Positions 48,323 to 61,399 of a DNA stretch of 64,000 nt are shown here, piece after piece. Position numbers and translations under genes: made by a program. The first letter of the stretch is position 1; each line of letters opens with the position of its first letter. Source of the stretch: Hippophae tibetana (taxonomy: Eukaryota > Streptophyta > Magnoliopsida > Rosales > Elaeagnaceae); NCBI GenBank assembly GCA_037013495.1, contig CM072803.1, positions 12,170,001-12,234,000 of the forward strand. The letters are read 5' to 3'. The notes beneath the pieces are model-generated. The model was not told the DNA's origin. It saw only the letters and a program-made list of their open reading frames with translations, and searched no databases.

Positions 48323-51300
48323 TCTTTAATTTAGTATTTAGGCTTTTAAAAAAATAAGATTTCGAAACAAGATTGAATCCTATAAACTACTTCAAAATTT
48401 GGGACCTAAAAATTAACATAAAAATTTAGAATAATATTATATAATATTAATATAGATTCTTCCGTAGTTAAGTATACGAACACATGGAATTAGATTAATA
48501 CAATAAGTAGATATTTTTTTTGTTATTTTGATAATTAAGTGATATTAAGTAGTGTAGTTAATACAAAGACATTTTTCAAAATTTTAACTCTAAAGTAATT
48601 GTTAGTCCAACTATAAGTATATTTTATATAAAAAAATATGAATATAAGTTAAAATTAAAATATTAGGGTACAAATTTTAATTGCCTTAGAAATGGTTTGG
48701 AAATTAAAAAAAAATTCCTAATCTCCCATCCCAATTCCTACATGAGTGTTTATTTATTATTATTATTTTCAAATAAATAAATGTTTGAAATGAACTAAGT
48801 GCGTCAATCCTGTCATCTATGTGATTAATAGTGCACTTTTTCAAAGACATGAACTAAAATTCAATAGTATGAAGATCTTTTCTTTTTCTTTTTTTAAAAA
48901 CCAAATATGCTCCAAATCCACCCTAATTTGTTTATTCTATTTTTGCCTTTTTAATATTGCTAGCTAAATGTCCTACTGTAATGTGGTAATTGAAATATTA
49001 CCTTTCAAGCAATAAGTCTATAGCATTCTTCTATACTGAATTGACAGAGTGGCAAAAATTTCAAAATATTTATTAAATAGTAATCATAAAATTTATAACA
49101 ACATAAAATAACGAAAATATCATTATTAAAACTTATAACCATAAAATAATATTCTTACGTGAAATTTATGTATTTTTTACAATTAAAAAAAATCTAGTAT
49201 ATAATTTCAAATTATACGTTTATGATTTAACGTCATTTAAATTAAATTACGATCATTTTAATATATTTAATATTAAAAATCGATCAATTAAATCTCAATC
49301 GATATTAACTAGTGTTATTTCGATTATTACAAGTTTTACTATTTTTTATAGTAGTTGAAAATATAATACTTTAATAACATTTTTTAGTAAAAAAAAAACC
49401 CTTTAAGTAGAAGAAACGATAACCTCCTTCCATTAATAAGGTGTAACGGAGTTTAATTAAGAGAAATTATAAAATCACAAATTCATTAACTTAAGGCACC
49501 TCTTTCTCTTTACCCATACCATTAAATGCAAGCATTCTAGAAATTACTTTTCTCCTTTATTTTACTAAAATAAACCAACTTTTTTTTTATCTAACATAAG
49601 TTACAAATACCCCAATTGATAAATATAATAAAACTACAGATTATATACCCAATTATCTTATGCAATTACTAATTCTTGCTTTATCTGATTCTTATAACTA
49701 ATTTTTTTTTCCAAGATAGAGGATATATTTGTAAAAGAAATCTTGACAGCCATGCTTTTAACATATTTTTTCCCCTCTTATTGCCCAATTCAGATTTCAG
49801 ACTATGGTATTTCCTAAAAAGTTATTGAGAAAACAATAGATTCTTCAACCTAGTTTGACCACACAAAAGCTATGTTTTTTTTTTTTGTTAATGTAAATAT
49901 CATTTTCAATGGAGTTAAAAAATAAGGAAAGATATCAATGCATAATTCAGGTTTACAAGTGAATAAGGAAAGATAATTCATAAAAGATACAATTTTAATA
50001 TTAAAGGGCTTAATAGTAATTTTAGCCAATGTTATTTTAAGAATATAAAGGTGTGTCTTGAGTGTAGTATAGTGTGTTATTTTAGGATTTCTTTTTAATT
50101 AATTAGAGTTTAATATTAAATAAATTTAATTAATTAAATATATGATTGAATATTATAGTTGCTATTTTTATAATGGCATTTTTTTAATAAACAATTAGCA
50201 TAATAATTAGTTGTAATCACTCATCTATTGCATAAAAAAGGAGAGAATAAAATGTCTATTTCTTTATGCGAAAGGAATAAAGTGTACTCCTTTAAGATAT
50301 TGTCCGAATGTTCCAATATATGCCACCGCAAAAGAGGAAAAACAATTTGTTATTCATTTTTAAAAAACTAATTAATATAACTAATCAAGCTTTATTAAGA
50401 GATGCTGATTCCTTTTTCTTTTTGTTTAATTATGTCATCGCAGATTAATTTAATCTTATTTGACATTTTTTAATTTGGTGCAGTAAAATAAATAGAAATA
50501 TGGGTTTTTGGTTTTGCTATACCTTCTAAAGTTCCAAATATGTAATAAAAAAATAAAAATTAAAACAAGATTGGATATTTATTGATAACTTGTATATAAA
50601 AATATTTTTTTAATATATATTAGAATTTATATATTTTTAAAATATGTACCATCTAAACAAAATATGATCGAATTCATTGCATCATTTACCGTTTTAGTGC
50701 ATTTTCTACTTATTTTATTATCAAAAATATTTATATATATCTTAAATGATAATAAGAAAATAAGGTTGACAAAATATGACATATGTGATTCATTGCGTCA
50801 TTCACTCTTATTGCATTTTCTACTAATTTTATTATCAAAAATATTTATATATTTATTACTTCACCCATTACTCTTCCTTTATATTTTCTCTCACAACTAT
50901 TCATTCTTGCATTTTTTTTTTTGTTAAAAATTATTTTTACTAAAATAAATGAACATATACTAAAACAATTTTACAACAAAACATTTTTATCACTAAATGT
51001 TTACCACTAGAACTGTTTACGTGATATAAACACATTATGTTTTAGTACATTTTAAACACAATTTATTTACATAAATTTTTTAAAAAATTTAACACATTTT
51101 ATACCTACATGTTTTTCAGAAAAATATGTATGAAAAGATTGTAAATTAAATTAAATATGTAACATAATTATTTTTAAAATTATATTTAGAAATCTAACAA
51201 AACAAATCAATCAATATATACATTTAAATTCTTTATATAGTAACATAAGAATTTTTAAGTAAAATTGTATAAAATAATATCTGTAAAACTTATTATAACA

Positions 51301-52638
51301 AAAATATTACATAATAGCATTAAACAATGTTCAATTTGTAAAAACTAAAACATTGAACATATCTAATTGATTAAAATTTAATTTAAATAACATCAAATTT
51401 AATTATATTTAATGTGAAAATTTTGGGTTGAATATATGTATTTTTTGTAATAAATATACATGAATTAAATATAGAAATTTTATTTATGTGATCGAGTTGT
51501 TATAAATATTATTTTACATTTTAATCAATAAAATAAGATCTTTTTAAAAATGAAGAAATCTCATAAAAAATATATAAAGTAAAATATTAATTGTATATCT
51601 TTGTATAATTTTAAAACTAATATATATTTTTAAAGAAAGTTATGATATCTAGTAAGATTTTTATCCAAATAAAAATTATATTAAATCTACTAATAAAACT
51701 TTGTGGCGCATGTTTTAGATGTTGGAACTTTCAATAGAATGAATTCATATTACACGCGTATTCATGTAATTTGATTTTTAAACCTTATCTACAAAAATAA
51801 ATATTTTTTATGTTATAAAAAGAGAAAAATATCTTTGTAATCTTTTATTTATTGTTAAAATAATTATTTAATTTATATACTTATTTTTTATAACAGTTTA
51901 AAAAGTAATTTTATAAAGATAAAATTTATTTTTTATTTTTTATTTTTCAACTACATTAAATAGATATTATTTAAAATGAATAAGTTACAACCTAAAAAAT
52001 AGAATAAAAAATTGAAAAATAAATAAATAAATAAAAACATAAAAATTGATTATTTTTCATTATAAGGTCATTTTTTTAATAATAATATGCTTAAACTATC
52101 AAATAAAAAAAATATATAACCTAAGTGTCATTTTTAGAATAAATATAAGACTTGTGCGGTCATCTACCTATAAAACAATATGTGTATTATATTTTTAAAC
52201 ATGTAAAAAAATATGTCTTTTGCATTATACAAAAAATAATATATCTATAACTTGTGGAGGAATATTGAAAATAAAATTCTATCTATGAATGAGTTTATGA
52301 TATACAATTAACCAAATGTTAATCAATGTCAAAGAAAAATCAGAATTAAGATTTTCTTTTTCTTTGTTTTGAATATTTTTTTTAACTTCTCAATTTTAGT
52401 AAACATTTCACGTAATGCAACTAGATAAATTTATCAAACAGCATCCACCTAACAAAATTGGATATAACAATTCAAAAACCAAAAAAAGACTTATTATCAT
52501 TTAACTATTTATCCCTTGTTAGATGTTATATAATTATTTTCAATAGAATTGTATCATCATTTTACTAGTGGGTTGCAATTTGAATGTATTTGTATATTGG
52601 ATTGTATGATTTGTGTATATTTCTTATATTTTGTACAA
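48323..52638. other. AT-rich intergenic region, no gene seen
   Basis: About 4.3 kb lack any recognisable domain, RNA gene or closed repeat. At 50668-50855 an imperfect direct duplication repeats attcattgc..cattttctact.attttattatcaaaaata twice, about 118 bp apart; it accounts for the open frame there. Confidence 0.55.
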
Positions 52639-53544
52639 TATAAGAACAATATTATCGAAATATTGAAATGTAATGCTTGAGTTGAGTCGTAGAGTATGTC
52701 GCTTTCTTTAAAATGTTTCACGATTCTTCCTAAACTTGTACAAGTAAATACAATCTCGTCGTCCCCATAATAAAATAGTCCAGAATTGTTGTTTTTTGTT
52801 TTGGTGTTTCACTACACTGATGAAGTCTAAAATGTTACACATTTAACGTTTATGTTGCTCAAAAAACTCAAAAAGCAATTTAGTATCTTTTTATTTTCTT
52901 TCTAAGAGTTATTTCTTATTTTCTTTTGTAAGAGCTATTTCCAATTGATCTGGCTAAATTGAGAACTGAGACCCTCTATTTATAGTTTGAGGAAAGTGTG
53001 ACAACTATGATAAATAATGGTTATGTCTGGGTGGAAAGAGTAACAGAAATTTTTGAGTGAAAAAGTAACGGTTATTTCTGAGTGGAAAAATAACGATCAT
53101 TTTTCTGAGTGGAAAAGCAATGACTATTTTTTTAGTGAAAAAATAACGGTAATTTTCTGAGTGAAAAAGTAACGACCATTTTCTAAGTTGAAAAATAATT
53201 TTAATAATAATAAAATTTCCAAAAAATGAAATACCATATCATCACACACACACGCACGCGTACTCTGACTCGGCTCAGCTAGACTAGGCATAACACGACA
53301 TGACTGGTCGTTCGGACGAACGATGACAACAATGCACGTGTGTGTGTGGAATCACATTTGCCTAGGTCCTCTCCCCTTCCACAAAAGTTGGTACCCCTTG
53401 GGATTCAAACTCAATAGTCAATCATTTTCTATTTATACATCTCCTAAGTGATGTAAAATAGCAATGTGGGAAAAAACTTTAGAGACTACAATTTGGCACA
53501 AATTGACATCATTTGTTTTTTTATTAAAATTCACATTTCCAACA
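52639..53544 (-). repeat. 3' LTR of the 52.6-58.4 kb copia element (906 bp)
   Basis: It aligns with the 5' LTR at both ends (left: aagaacaatatta.., gttgagtc..aga.tatgt, cctaaacttgt.c; right: ..gaatcacattt.cctag, cacatttccaaca) but has about 490 bp in the middle that the 5' LTR lacks. The extra segment contains a minus-strand TATA box (ACTATAAATAG, 52976-52986) and a tandem array upstream of it. It is probably the fuller LTR, with the 5' copy internally deleted. Confidence 0.82.
53010..53200 (-). repeat. U3 tandem array with MYB-type core motifs
   Basis: About seven imperfect 25-28-bp units of the form gagtggaaaaagtaacggtt + attttct lie in the LTR, upstream (minus-strand sense) of the TATA box. 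Most carry TAACGGTTA or a variant (taacgatca, taacggtaa, taacgacca), resembling AACGG MYB / MSA-type sites. Array position and sequence are seen; a regulatory role is inferred by analogy to U3 repeats of tobacco Tto1. Confidence 0.6.
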
Positions 53545-53556
53545 ATTCTACACTTG
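53545..53556 (-). other. Polypurine tract next to the 3' LTR
   Basis: The minus strand reads CAAGTGTAGAAT immediately before the LTR start TGTTGG. It is a slightly altered form of the AAGTGGGAGAT tract common in plant copia elements. Confidence 0.6.
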
Positions 53557-54114
53557 AATTTTATATAAAAATAATTTTCATCGACCAACCGATCAATTAA
53601 AAGTATAAGATTGTGCATAAGTAAAAGGTGTCTATCGACTTGAACCTTTGCATAGTGTTGATGTTTTATAATATACTAGAGTAACTCGTAGTTTTGAACT
53701 CTATCTCTAACAACATTACACACACAACATTTACAAGGTGTAGTTCGATAAGCCTATGCTTTACGACCATACACATGTATCCCAGTATAGTGAATGCTCT
53801 AGTACATTTTGCCCAAAAATTTCATAGGAAGCGATCACACTTCCACATTCACAAAGGTGAGTATATTAAGAGTACTCATGTAGCTATGTACTCCACTCCA
53901 TATAGAGTATAGAACTCATTAAAAGTTTAATAATTAACTCGTCATTTTCTGTCGATTCAGGACTTCATCTTCTAACAATAAAGAATAGGACTTCATAATA
54001 GCATGATTCATCTCATATCACTTCATGACTTGTTATTACTCATTGAACTTATTTCTTGGGATCTCCAGTCTATAAGTTGGGTTACCATCACGAGTGACTC
54101 TTCATTCTAAGGGT

Positions 54115-56640
54115 ATCAGTCTCATTCCTTTCGAGGTTTTAAAAACATTCTCTCTTGGTAATCATTTTGTCAAATGATTAGTCAAATTTTCATCAGAACG
54201 TACATAATCCACTCTTACAACTCATGTAGAGAGAAATTCTCTAACAATACTATACTTATGATGTATCTCTCGTCTCTTGCCATTGTAATAACGATTCTGA
54301 GTCTTTGCAATAGTCGCGATACTATCATAGTGGATCAGAACAATTGGTATTGATCTTTCCATAAAGGGATCTAAGCTAACAAACTTCTTAACCATCCTGC
54401 TTCTTCACTGGTAGTAGCTAGTGCTATCATATCAGACTTCATCGTAGATTGAGTCAATATTGTCTGTTTCTTAAACTTCCAAGAAACAACTCCACTAATA
54501 ATGCTAAATATATAGCTACTAGTTACTTTGGAGTCTTCTGATAAAGTGTTCCAATCAGCATCGTTGTATCCTTCTAGAATAACGAGAAAATTGTTATAAT
54601 GTAATCTAAGGTTCATAATTCTCTTACGGTATTTCATGACCTTTCAATAGCATTCCAATTCTCTATACTAGGTATACTAGTAAACCTACATAGTAGTCCC
54701 ATAACATAAGTTATGTTTGGTCTAATGCAATCAGTAGCATAACGTAAGCTACCAATGATGCTCACATACTCAGTTTGTCTAACATCGTCTCCAATGTTCT
54801 TGAACAACTTTGCAATATGATAAATATGAGTACATGCAGGTTTGTACTTAAAGTAATCATATTACTTTAAAGATCTTCTCAATGTAATGAGATTGATCTA
54901 GAGAAAGTCCCTTTTCAAACCTAGTAATTTTTATACCAAGGATTACACTCGCTTCTTCGAGATCTTTCACATCAAAGTTAGCACATAACAAAGTTTTCAC
55001 ATTATTCACAACATGAATATTTGACCTAAAAATAAGCATGTTATCCATATATAAACATATAATAGTGCAAATGTCATTTTATGATTTATAATAAATGCAT
55101 TTTTCACTTTCATTTATTTTGAATCCATGTGAGATAACTAGATTATCAAATTTTGGTGCTTATTTAGACCATAAAGAGATTTATTTAATTTACAAATTTT
55201 ATTTTCTTGACCTGGGACAACAAAGCCTTCAAGTTGGTCCATATAAATTTATTCCTCTAAGTCATCATTTAAGAAAGCACTTTTAACATCTATTTAGTAC
55301 ATTACTAAATCATGGATAGTAGCAAGAGAGAAAAGTACACGTATGGAAGTTATTCGTGTGACTGGTGAAAAGGTACCAAAGAAATCTACATTTTCCCTTT
55401 GCCTACACCCTTTGACTACAAAACGAGTTTTGTACTTTTTAATAGTACCATTAGGTTTTAATTTCTTCTATAGTATCCATTTACATCCTATGTTTTTGCA
55501 ACCAGGAGGTAAGTTAACTAAATGTCAAGTTATATTATACTCAAGAGAGTCCATTTAATCATTTATGGCTTATTCCCATAAGTTGACATCTAAAGAAGAT
55601 AAAGCTTCTTAAAGAGTTTGAGGATCTTCCTCTAAGGTATAAGCATAAAAATCAGACCCAAATTTTGTAAGGGTTCAACCTCGTTTACTTTTCTGAATTT
55701 CAGTGTTTAATTCCTCATTTTGTTCAGACCCAATTTTTTTAAGGGTTCAACCTCGTTTACTTTTCTAAATTTCAATGTTTAATTCCTCATTTTATTAACT
55801 AGTTCTAGTTATGGGTAAACTACTTAAAGATGAGCCCTCGCTATTTTTCAATTTAAAGGGAAACTTATGTTCATAAAAATCAGTATCATTTGATTTTATA
55901 ACTACATGATCATTGAAGTCATAGAATTTATAAGCTTTAATATTCACAACATATCCTATAAACACACATTCATATGTTATACTGGCAAGTTTATTTCTTT
56001 TAGGATCAGAGATCCTAATATAGGCTAAACAACCCCAAGTTTTAAAATAAGTTAATTTAGCTTTCTTATTTTTCAAAATTTTATATGGTGAAATTTTACT
56101 AGTAGATTTAAGCATTCTATTTAGCACATAGCAAACAGTTAATAAAATTTCTCCCTACCAATGGGAAGCAACACCAAAGTTTAATAAAATTGCAACAATT
56201 GATTTAGTAAAAGTTCTTTCTTTCAGCTTTGCCATTTATTTCAGCAAAATAAGGTGTAGTTTTTTCATGAATGATGCCATGAGTTTTATAAAAATTATTG
56301 AAAATATTAGAATCATATTGAGTGCCTCTATCACTTCGAAACTTTTTTATTTTTCTATTAAGTTGAATTTCAATTTCAGTCATAAATATTTTAAACATGT
56401 TAAATGCTTCACTTTTATTTTTCATTAGATATACATAAGTATAATCTGAAAAGTCATCAATAAAAGTTATAAAATAGAGTTTTCCATTTTTGGTTAAATT
56501 TCCATTAAGTTCACATATGTTAGAGTGTATTAAGTCTAAAGGTTCAGATTCTCTAACTATTGACTTATGGGAAGCTTTGGTTATTTTATCTTGATTACAA
56601 AATTCATATTTTTCAAAATCATTCAAAGATAGTTTAGGAA
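54115..56640 (-). pseudogene. Degenerate copia integrase, reverse transcriptase and RNase H
   Basis: The integrase core (56204-56626) reads IHSNICE at the first catalytic position, where aspartate is expected, but keeps FRSDRG and AERKN. The integrase C-terminus (55795-56127) has WGCLAYIRISDPKRNKL and CVFIGY. Reverse transcriptase (about 54680-55540) shows GCKWI..LKPNGTIKKYKTR, IDVKSAFLN, and YMDNML in place of YVDDML. RNase H (54371-54637 and on to about 54115) has EGYNDADW, GVVSWK, QSTMKSD and RSDENL. Multiple frame breaks and the lost metal-binding aspartates show that it cannot be active. Confidence 0.88.
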
Positions 56641-56659
56641 TTAGTTTTAAGGTACTAAT

Positions 56660-57960
56660 GTTCTTGATTATGCGTTATTAACATGACAAAATCTAGCATT
56701 CCAAATATTAAAATAGTTCAACATATAAGCAAAGGAATAAGCTTTATTAATTTCAACATTCAATTTAAACATTCTATTAATGGCGTACTCTTTCCTAACA
56801 AAAATATCATTTTTAGTTATTGTATATAAATCAGCCCCTATGGTTTGAGTAAATTCATCTTTGTTAAGAAGATAGCCTAAAACTAAGTTCTTTCTTATCT
56901 CTGGAGTATACAGGACATTCTTCAAGATGATCATCTTTCTAGAGGCAATCTTCAATTCCACCTTACTAGTACCAACAACTTTAGTGGAGTGGGAGTCACC
57001 CAGCAACACTTTCTTATCCTCAAACTCAGAATAGGATTTGAACATATCTCGATCAAAGAAAATATGACGAGAAACACCAATGTTCACCCACCACCCCTCA
57101 TATCCACCAATAAAATTGATTTCAGATATCATAGCAATAAGTTGATCTTCGATAAGGTACGCCTACGGGGCAAGACGATTCTTGTTCCTGGCTAATTAAC
57201 CAGGTCTATTACAACTATAACACATGAATGTGTTATTTCTTGAAGAGGTTGAGGTATATTCTGTGGAGGATAATTTTTGTTTATATTTTGGTGGTTATGG
57301 TTATGGTTATTATTACAATTTTGAGTTTTCATGTTTCTTCCTTTAGGTTTCAGAATTACAGAGGAAGGTTTCTTATTGGTACTGTTGTTTGAGACAATGA
57401 GTACTTCATCTCTTTGATCTTGTTTTCATGCTTCTTCTTCTATTCTTAGACAAGTTATAATACTCTTTAAAGAAAATTCTTTAGTTTTATGTCTAAGTGC
57501 ACTCTTAAAATCTTTCCATGTAGGGGTAATTTATCTATAATAACAACAACTTGAAATTTTTCATCTAAAGCCATACCTTCAGAAGTTATTCCATGTGCTA
57601 TCTTCTGTAGTTCGTGTGATTGAGCTTCCACAGATTTGTTATCAACCATTTGATACTTCATGTATCTACTAACAACATACTTCTTTGTTCCAGCTTCCTA
57701 AGTGTCGTACTTCTTTTGAAGTGCATCCCAAATTTCCTTGGCATACTTATCAAAATTATAATAGTTATACAAGTTATCGGCTAATCCATTAAGAATAAAT
57801 TTTTTCACAGAAAATCATTTTTATGTAGTGTTGGTTTTTCAATAGTAAGAACAGAAGTGACATTTTTCATGGTTAAGAAAAATAACATTTTTTGTCTCCA
57901 TCTTTTAAATTGTAGTATCTCAAAACGAAATGGTTTATTGAGATCAACAGTTAACATTTT
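56660..57960 (-). pseudogene. Degenerate copia gag and protease
   Basis: Gag begins near 57959 (MSTENVN, then after a frame change DLNKPFRFE..FKRWRQKMLFFLT) and continues in 57467-57661 (KMVDNKS-like, HELQKIAHGI, VVIIDKLPLHGK). A CCHC zinc knuckle at about 57185-57225 reads CYSCNRPG, then a stop where histidine belongs, then LARN. The protease frame 56668-57132 has WWVNIGVSRHI instead of the WWVDTGASRH form, so its catalytic aspartate is lost. GAG-pre-integrase (NIWNARFCHVN) closes the frame. Confidence 0.85.
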
Positions 57961-58020
57961 CAGTAGACATGACAAATAGAATTTTGTCTTAAAATTGTTA
58001 GAACAAGTATGTGAAAATAA

Positions 58021-58439
58021 TGTAAGAACAATATTACCAATATACTAAAATGTACTGTTTGGGTTGAGTCACAGACTATGTTGTTCTTTTTAAGACGTTT
58101 CGTAGCTATACCTAAACTTGTGCGAGCAAACACAGTCTCGTCATCTCCAAAATCATTATTTTTTTGTCTCGGAGCTGCACTACATTGATGAAGTATGGAA
58201 TGCTATACCTCTAAAGTTTATGGTAGCGGCGCGCGTATGTGTGTAGAATCACATTTACCTAAGTTCTCTCTCTTTCCACAAAAATGGGTGACCTTTGGAG
58301 CCCAAACCCAATAATTAATTTTTTTCTATTTATATATCTTTTAAGTGATGTAAAATAACAATATGCGACAAAACTTAAGAAACTACAATTTATCAAAAAT
58401 TGACATCATTTTTTTATATTAAAATTCACATTTCCAACA
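58021..58439 (-). repeat. 5' LTR of the 52.6-58.4 kb copia element (419 bp)
   Basis: It begins TGTTGGAAATG and ends TGTTCTTACA on the minus strand. It aligns to the two outer parts of the 3' LTR, but the central promoter-bearing ~490 bp are missing, replaced by a short gcggcgcgcgtatgtgtgt junction. Confidence 0.8.
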
Positions 58440-59160
58440 AACTCGAATAAACCTATTTAATTTTGAGACCATACTTGATTAAATTAGTATAAAGATTGTA
58501 AAATAATTCATGAATTTAGCTATTCACCTTTTCAAAGTCAATACCTAAGAAGTGTTTCAAAATTTCAAAAAATAATTACAAGTATTTGACATACGAAGTT
58601 ACTAAGGTTTGTTAGCTAACTATGATGTTGTTAATTTGCAATAGTTAGAGCATGAGAGATTCTATAATTTTTGTAAAAAATATATTTTAGTTTCATAGCT
58701 TTCAATTAGAATGTTTTACTTCTATAATTTTTTTTAAAAAATATGCAGCGTTAGTTTTAAAAGTTTAAAATTACGTGACTTATATGTATTTATTTTGTGA
58801 CTCTTGTGAACTCTTTTAGTACTATTTAAAGCTTTATTTCGCCTAAAGCTATATGACTACCTCCCTTATTTTAAATCTAATTTAGCTTTCGCATATTTTT
58901 AGCATTTAAGGACTCAAACGGAAGAAAAAAATTCATAATACCCGAACTGATTTTAAAAAAAAATAAAAAACTAAACCGGTCAATTTTTTTAATAACTATA
59001 CTAATCACGCATTCGTAAGAGGGATTAAAACGTCAACCTTTATACATGTTTCACGACAAGTATTTAGTATCACCAGCAACAACCATACATTATAACAAAA
59101 GTTATATATCCACATTTATCCTAAAATTAAATCATTAAACATCTCTACAAAATCTGATTT
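58440..59160. other. AT-rich spacer, no feature seen
   Basis: No coding, RNA or repeat structure was recognised between the copia element and the RNase H-like fragment. Confidence 0.5.
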
Positions 59161-59165
59161 TCTAG

Positions 59166-59440
59166 CTGCCATTAGCACTGAGTTGTTTGCTTTAGTAATG
59201 GCATGTAAATTTGCAATTGAAAGAGACTATATTAATGTGATATTCAAATCTGATTGTTTGAAATCCATTTCATTAATTAGTAATTCTTCTTGTCGTTACT
59301 CTAGTAACGGGAATTTTCATTGAAAAAGTTGAGAGGCCAGCTGGTGGATTGCTTTCTTTTCAGAACAGGACAAGAGATTAGCTAATAAAGCTCCGCATAT
59401 GTGGTGGCCAAGCATGTTCTCAATTGCTTGGAAGACTCTT
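59166..59440 (+). pseudogene. RNase H-like fragment of a LINE-type retroelement
   Basis: The frame from 59166 reads AISTELFALVMACKFAIERD then YINVIFKSDCLKSISLIS. This is the E..A...G..FA...G..NV..ESD pattern of the RVT_3 / RNase H-like domain found in plant LINEs and derived genes. After stops and a frame change, RLANKAPH and VVAKHVLNCLED follow, the usual C-terminal NKAAH..A motif. It is broken and isolated: no reverse transcriptase precedes it. Confidence 0.68.
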
Positions 59441-59941
59441 TGGATTTCTAATTTTCTTCACATTGTTTTATAATGTAATAATTATATGCTCCAAGTTGAG
59501 ATTAAAACAAAGTGGATTCAAATTCCATCAAATATAAATAAATGTATGAGTTTATAATATGTTATTTTAAAAAAAAAAATCCTCTTTTTTTCTTTTCACA
59601 TGATGTAATCAAAGTATACTTTTAATAAATAAAAATTCCTACAATATTCAACTTGGTGCAAAAATACTCTTAATGTTACATATGATATTGATTTCTTTTT
59701 GGGCATTTACTTATTTTAGTATAGTTAGTTTTTTAATATCATGTTTACCGTCTTGTTTTTTAATAGAAACAATCCAAAAAAATATATAAATATTACATGA
59801 AATTAAATGTTTGTTGTATTTTTACAACAAGTTATATGTTGGAGAATTTTTATGTCCCCGTCTCAAAAGGTTGGGGACATAAAATATATTTAAATTATAA
59901 AAAATTATCAACATCTTCATCTTCATTTTTTGTGTCATAGA

Positions 59942-60837
59942 TAGGGATGAACTTAGGTTAATTAGGTCATTTTTTAAGTCATTTTATAAGTCAACTTTAT
60001 CTTGACGGTTTTTAAAAAACCTAAAACCTTAACCAATATATGATGTACCAAAAAACTAACCTTCAAGTTAACCTATAAGATTGGTGGGAAGAATATTGTC
60101 TCGGTGGTTCTGGACTTGTAATCATAATATGATATAAATGACTCATCTAATTAAAACATAACAAAATATATTGTATAATTTAACTTGAAATTTATTATCA
60201 TTTTATAAATCTCTTTTCAAGATAAGATGATTCTAATAGGTACTATGTAAATATAAAATTGTAGTTTTTTTTAAATTAATCATTAAAAATTTCCTACAAA
60301 ATTGTTATAGAAGAATTAAAGAATTTAATAGCTTATCGAACATCAGATGGAGTTGTAAATCTAGCTAAAATCTCATATTATCAATCTAGAATTTGTAATC
60401 TATATAATAATATAAGAAAAAAAATATTAATTTAGAGATTTTTGATCAATTTTAAACCAATTTGAGAGTGATTTGTATGAAGAGTGAAAAGTGAGTTATG
60501 AGAGTGATTCTAATTGTTTGAATGAGATTACTTACTGAATACGTTTAGATTTTATAATTTTAATTAAATTCAAATTTATAATTATAATACATAAAGTAAT
60601 AATTAAAAATATATTTTAAAAAATAAACATATATTAATATTATAGGCTCAATTCGGTTAACTTGGTTTTCATAACATATAGACCTCCATATGAATTGATA
60701 AGGTTGGTTTTGATAGATTTTTAATCTACTTAGACCAACCTACCTAAAAAACAAATTATATAAGCTCGATTTGATCTTGAACTCGAATTGATCTTTTGAT
60801 TTTTGAAAAAAACAAATACTCACCTTAATTATAGATT
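59942..60837. mobile_element. Non-autonomous hAT-like transposon (896 bp)
   Basis: The left end tagggatgaac and the right end (minus strand TAAGGTGAGTATT) both fit the hAT-type end TAGGGRTGRRY. Flanking 8-bp sequences are gtcataga (59934-59941) and attataga (60838-60845), 6 of 8 identical. The equivalent position in the duplicated copy further right reads atcataga, 7 of 8 identical. There is no transposase frame. Confidence 0.65.
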
Positions 60838-61256
60838 TAAAACATCGATGAAACTTGGATTTTATTAGAGTATTATTTAATCATCAGTATTTTGAATATG
60901 GACCCATTAAATGATTTCATTGCAGATTCATGGATATGGTTTGGTTGTAGAAAATACAAGTTTTATGTAAAAATGCATACTTGAGTAGAAAAATTCTAAC
61001 CTACCTAAAAAACAAATTATATAAGCTCGATTTAATCTTGAACTCGAATTGATCTTTTGATTTTTGAAAAAAACAAATATTTCCCTTAATCATAGATTTA
61101 AAACATCGATGGAACTTGGATTTTATTGGAGTATTATTTAATCATCAATATTTTGAATATGGACCCATTAAATGATTTCAGTGTGGATTCATGGATATGA
61201 TTTGGTTGTAGAAAATACAAGTTTAATTAAAAATGCATACTTGAGTAGAAAAATTA
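60741..61256. repeat. Tandem duplication, about 261 bp x 2, spanning the hAT right end
   Basis: 60741-61001 and 61002-61256 are nearly identical, starting tacctaaaaaacaaattata and ending catacttgagtagaaaaatt. Each copy contains about 97 bp of the hAT right end plus about 160 bp of flanking DNA, so the duplication followed the insertion. Confidence 0.9.
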
Positions 61257-61399
61257 TATTTACTACAAATTGTGGTATTATTATAATTGATATGAATATG
61301 TGTTATTGATAAGTATAATTGAATAAATACAATTGTATCCAATAAATTTTTTTTATGTCAATTATGACCGTGATAAACTTGTTATGTATAAAAGTGTTC

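Larger units (their letters stand above)
52639..58439 (-). mobile_element. Ty1/copia LTR retrotransposon with both LTRs, inactivated
   Basis: The LTRs are at 58021-58439 (5') and 52639-53544 (3'); both begin TGTTGGAAATGTGAATTTTA on the minus strand. Between them, in order on the minus strand, are gag with zinc knuckle, protease, GAG-pre-integrase, integrase, reverse transcriptase and RNase H, then a polypurine tract next to the 3' LTR. A recognisable initiator-Met primer site is missing and no clear 5-bp target duplication was found. Stops and frameshifts occur in every module, and the LTRs are strongly diverged and unequal in length, so the insertion is old. Confidence 0.9.

Noticed and set aside
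50664-50927. 87-codon hydrophobic plus-strand frame
   Set aside because: It is created by an AT-rich imperfect direct duplication; its leucine/isoleucine/phenylalanine content reflects base composition.
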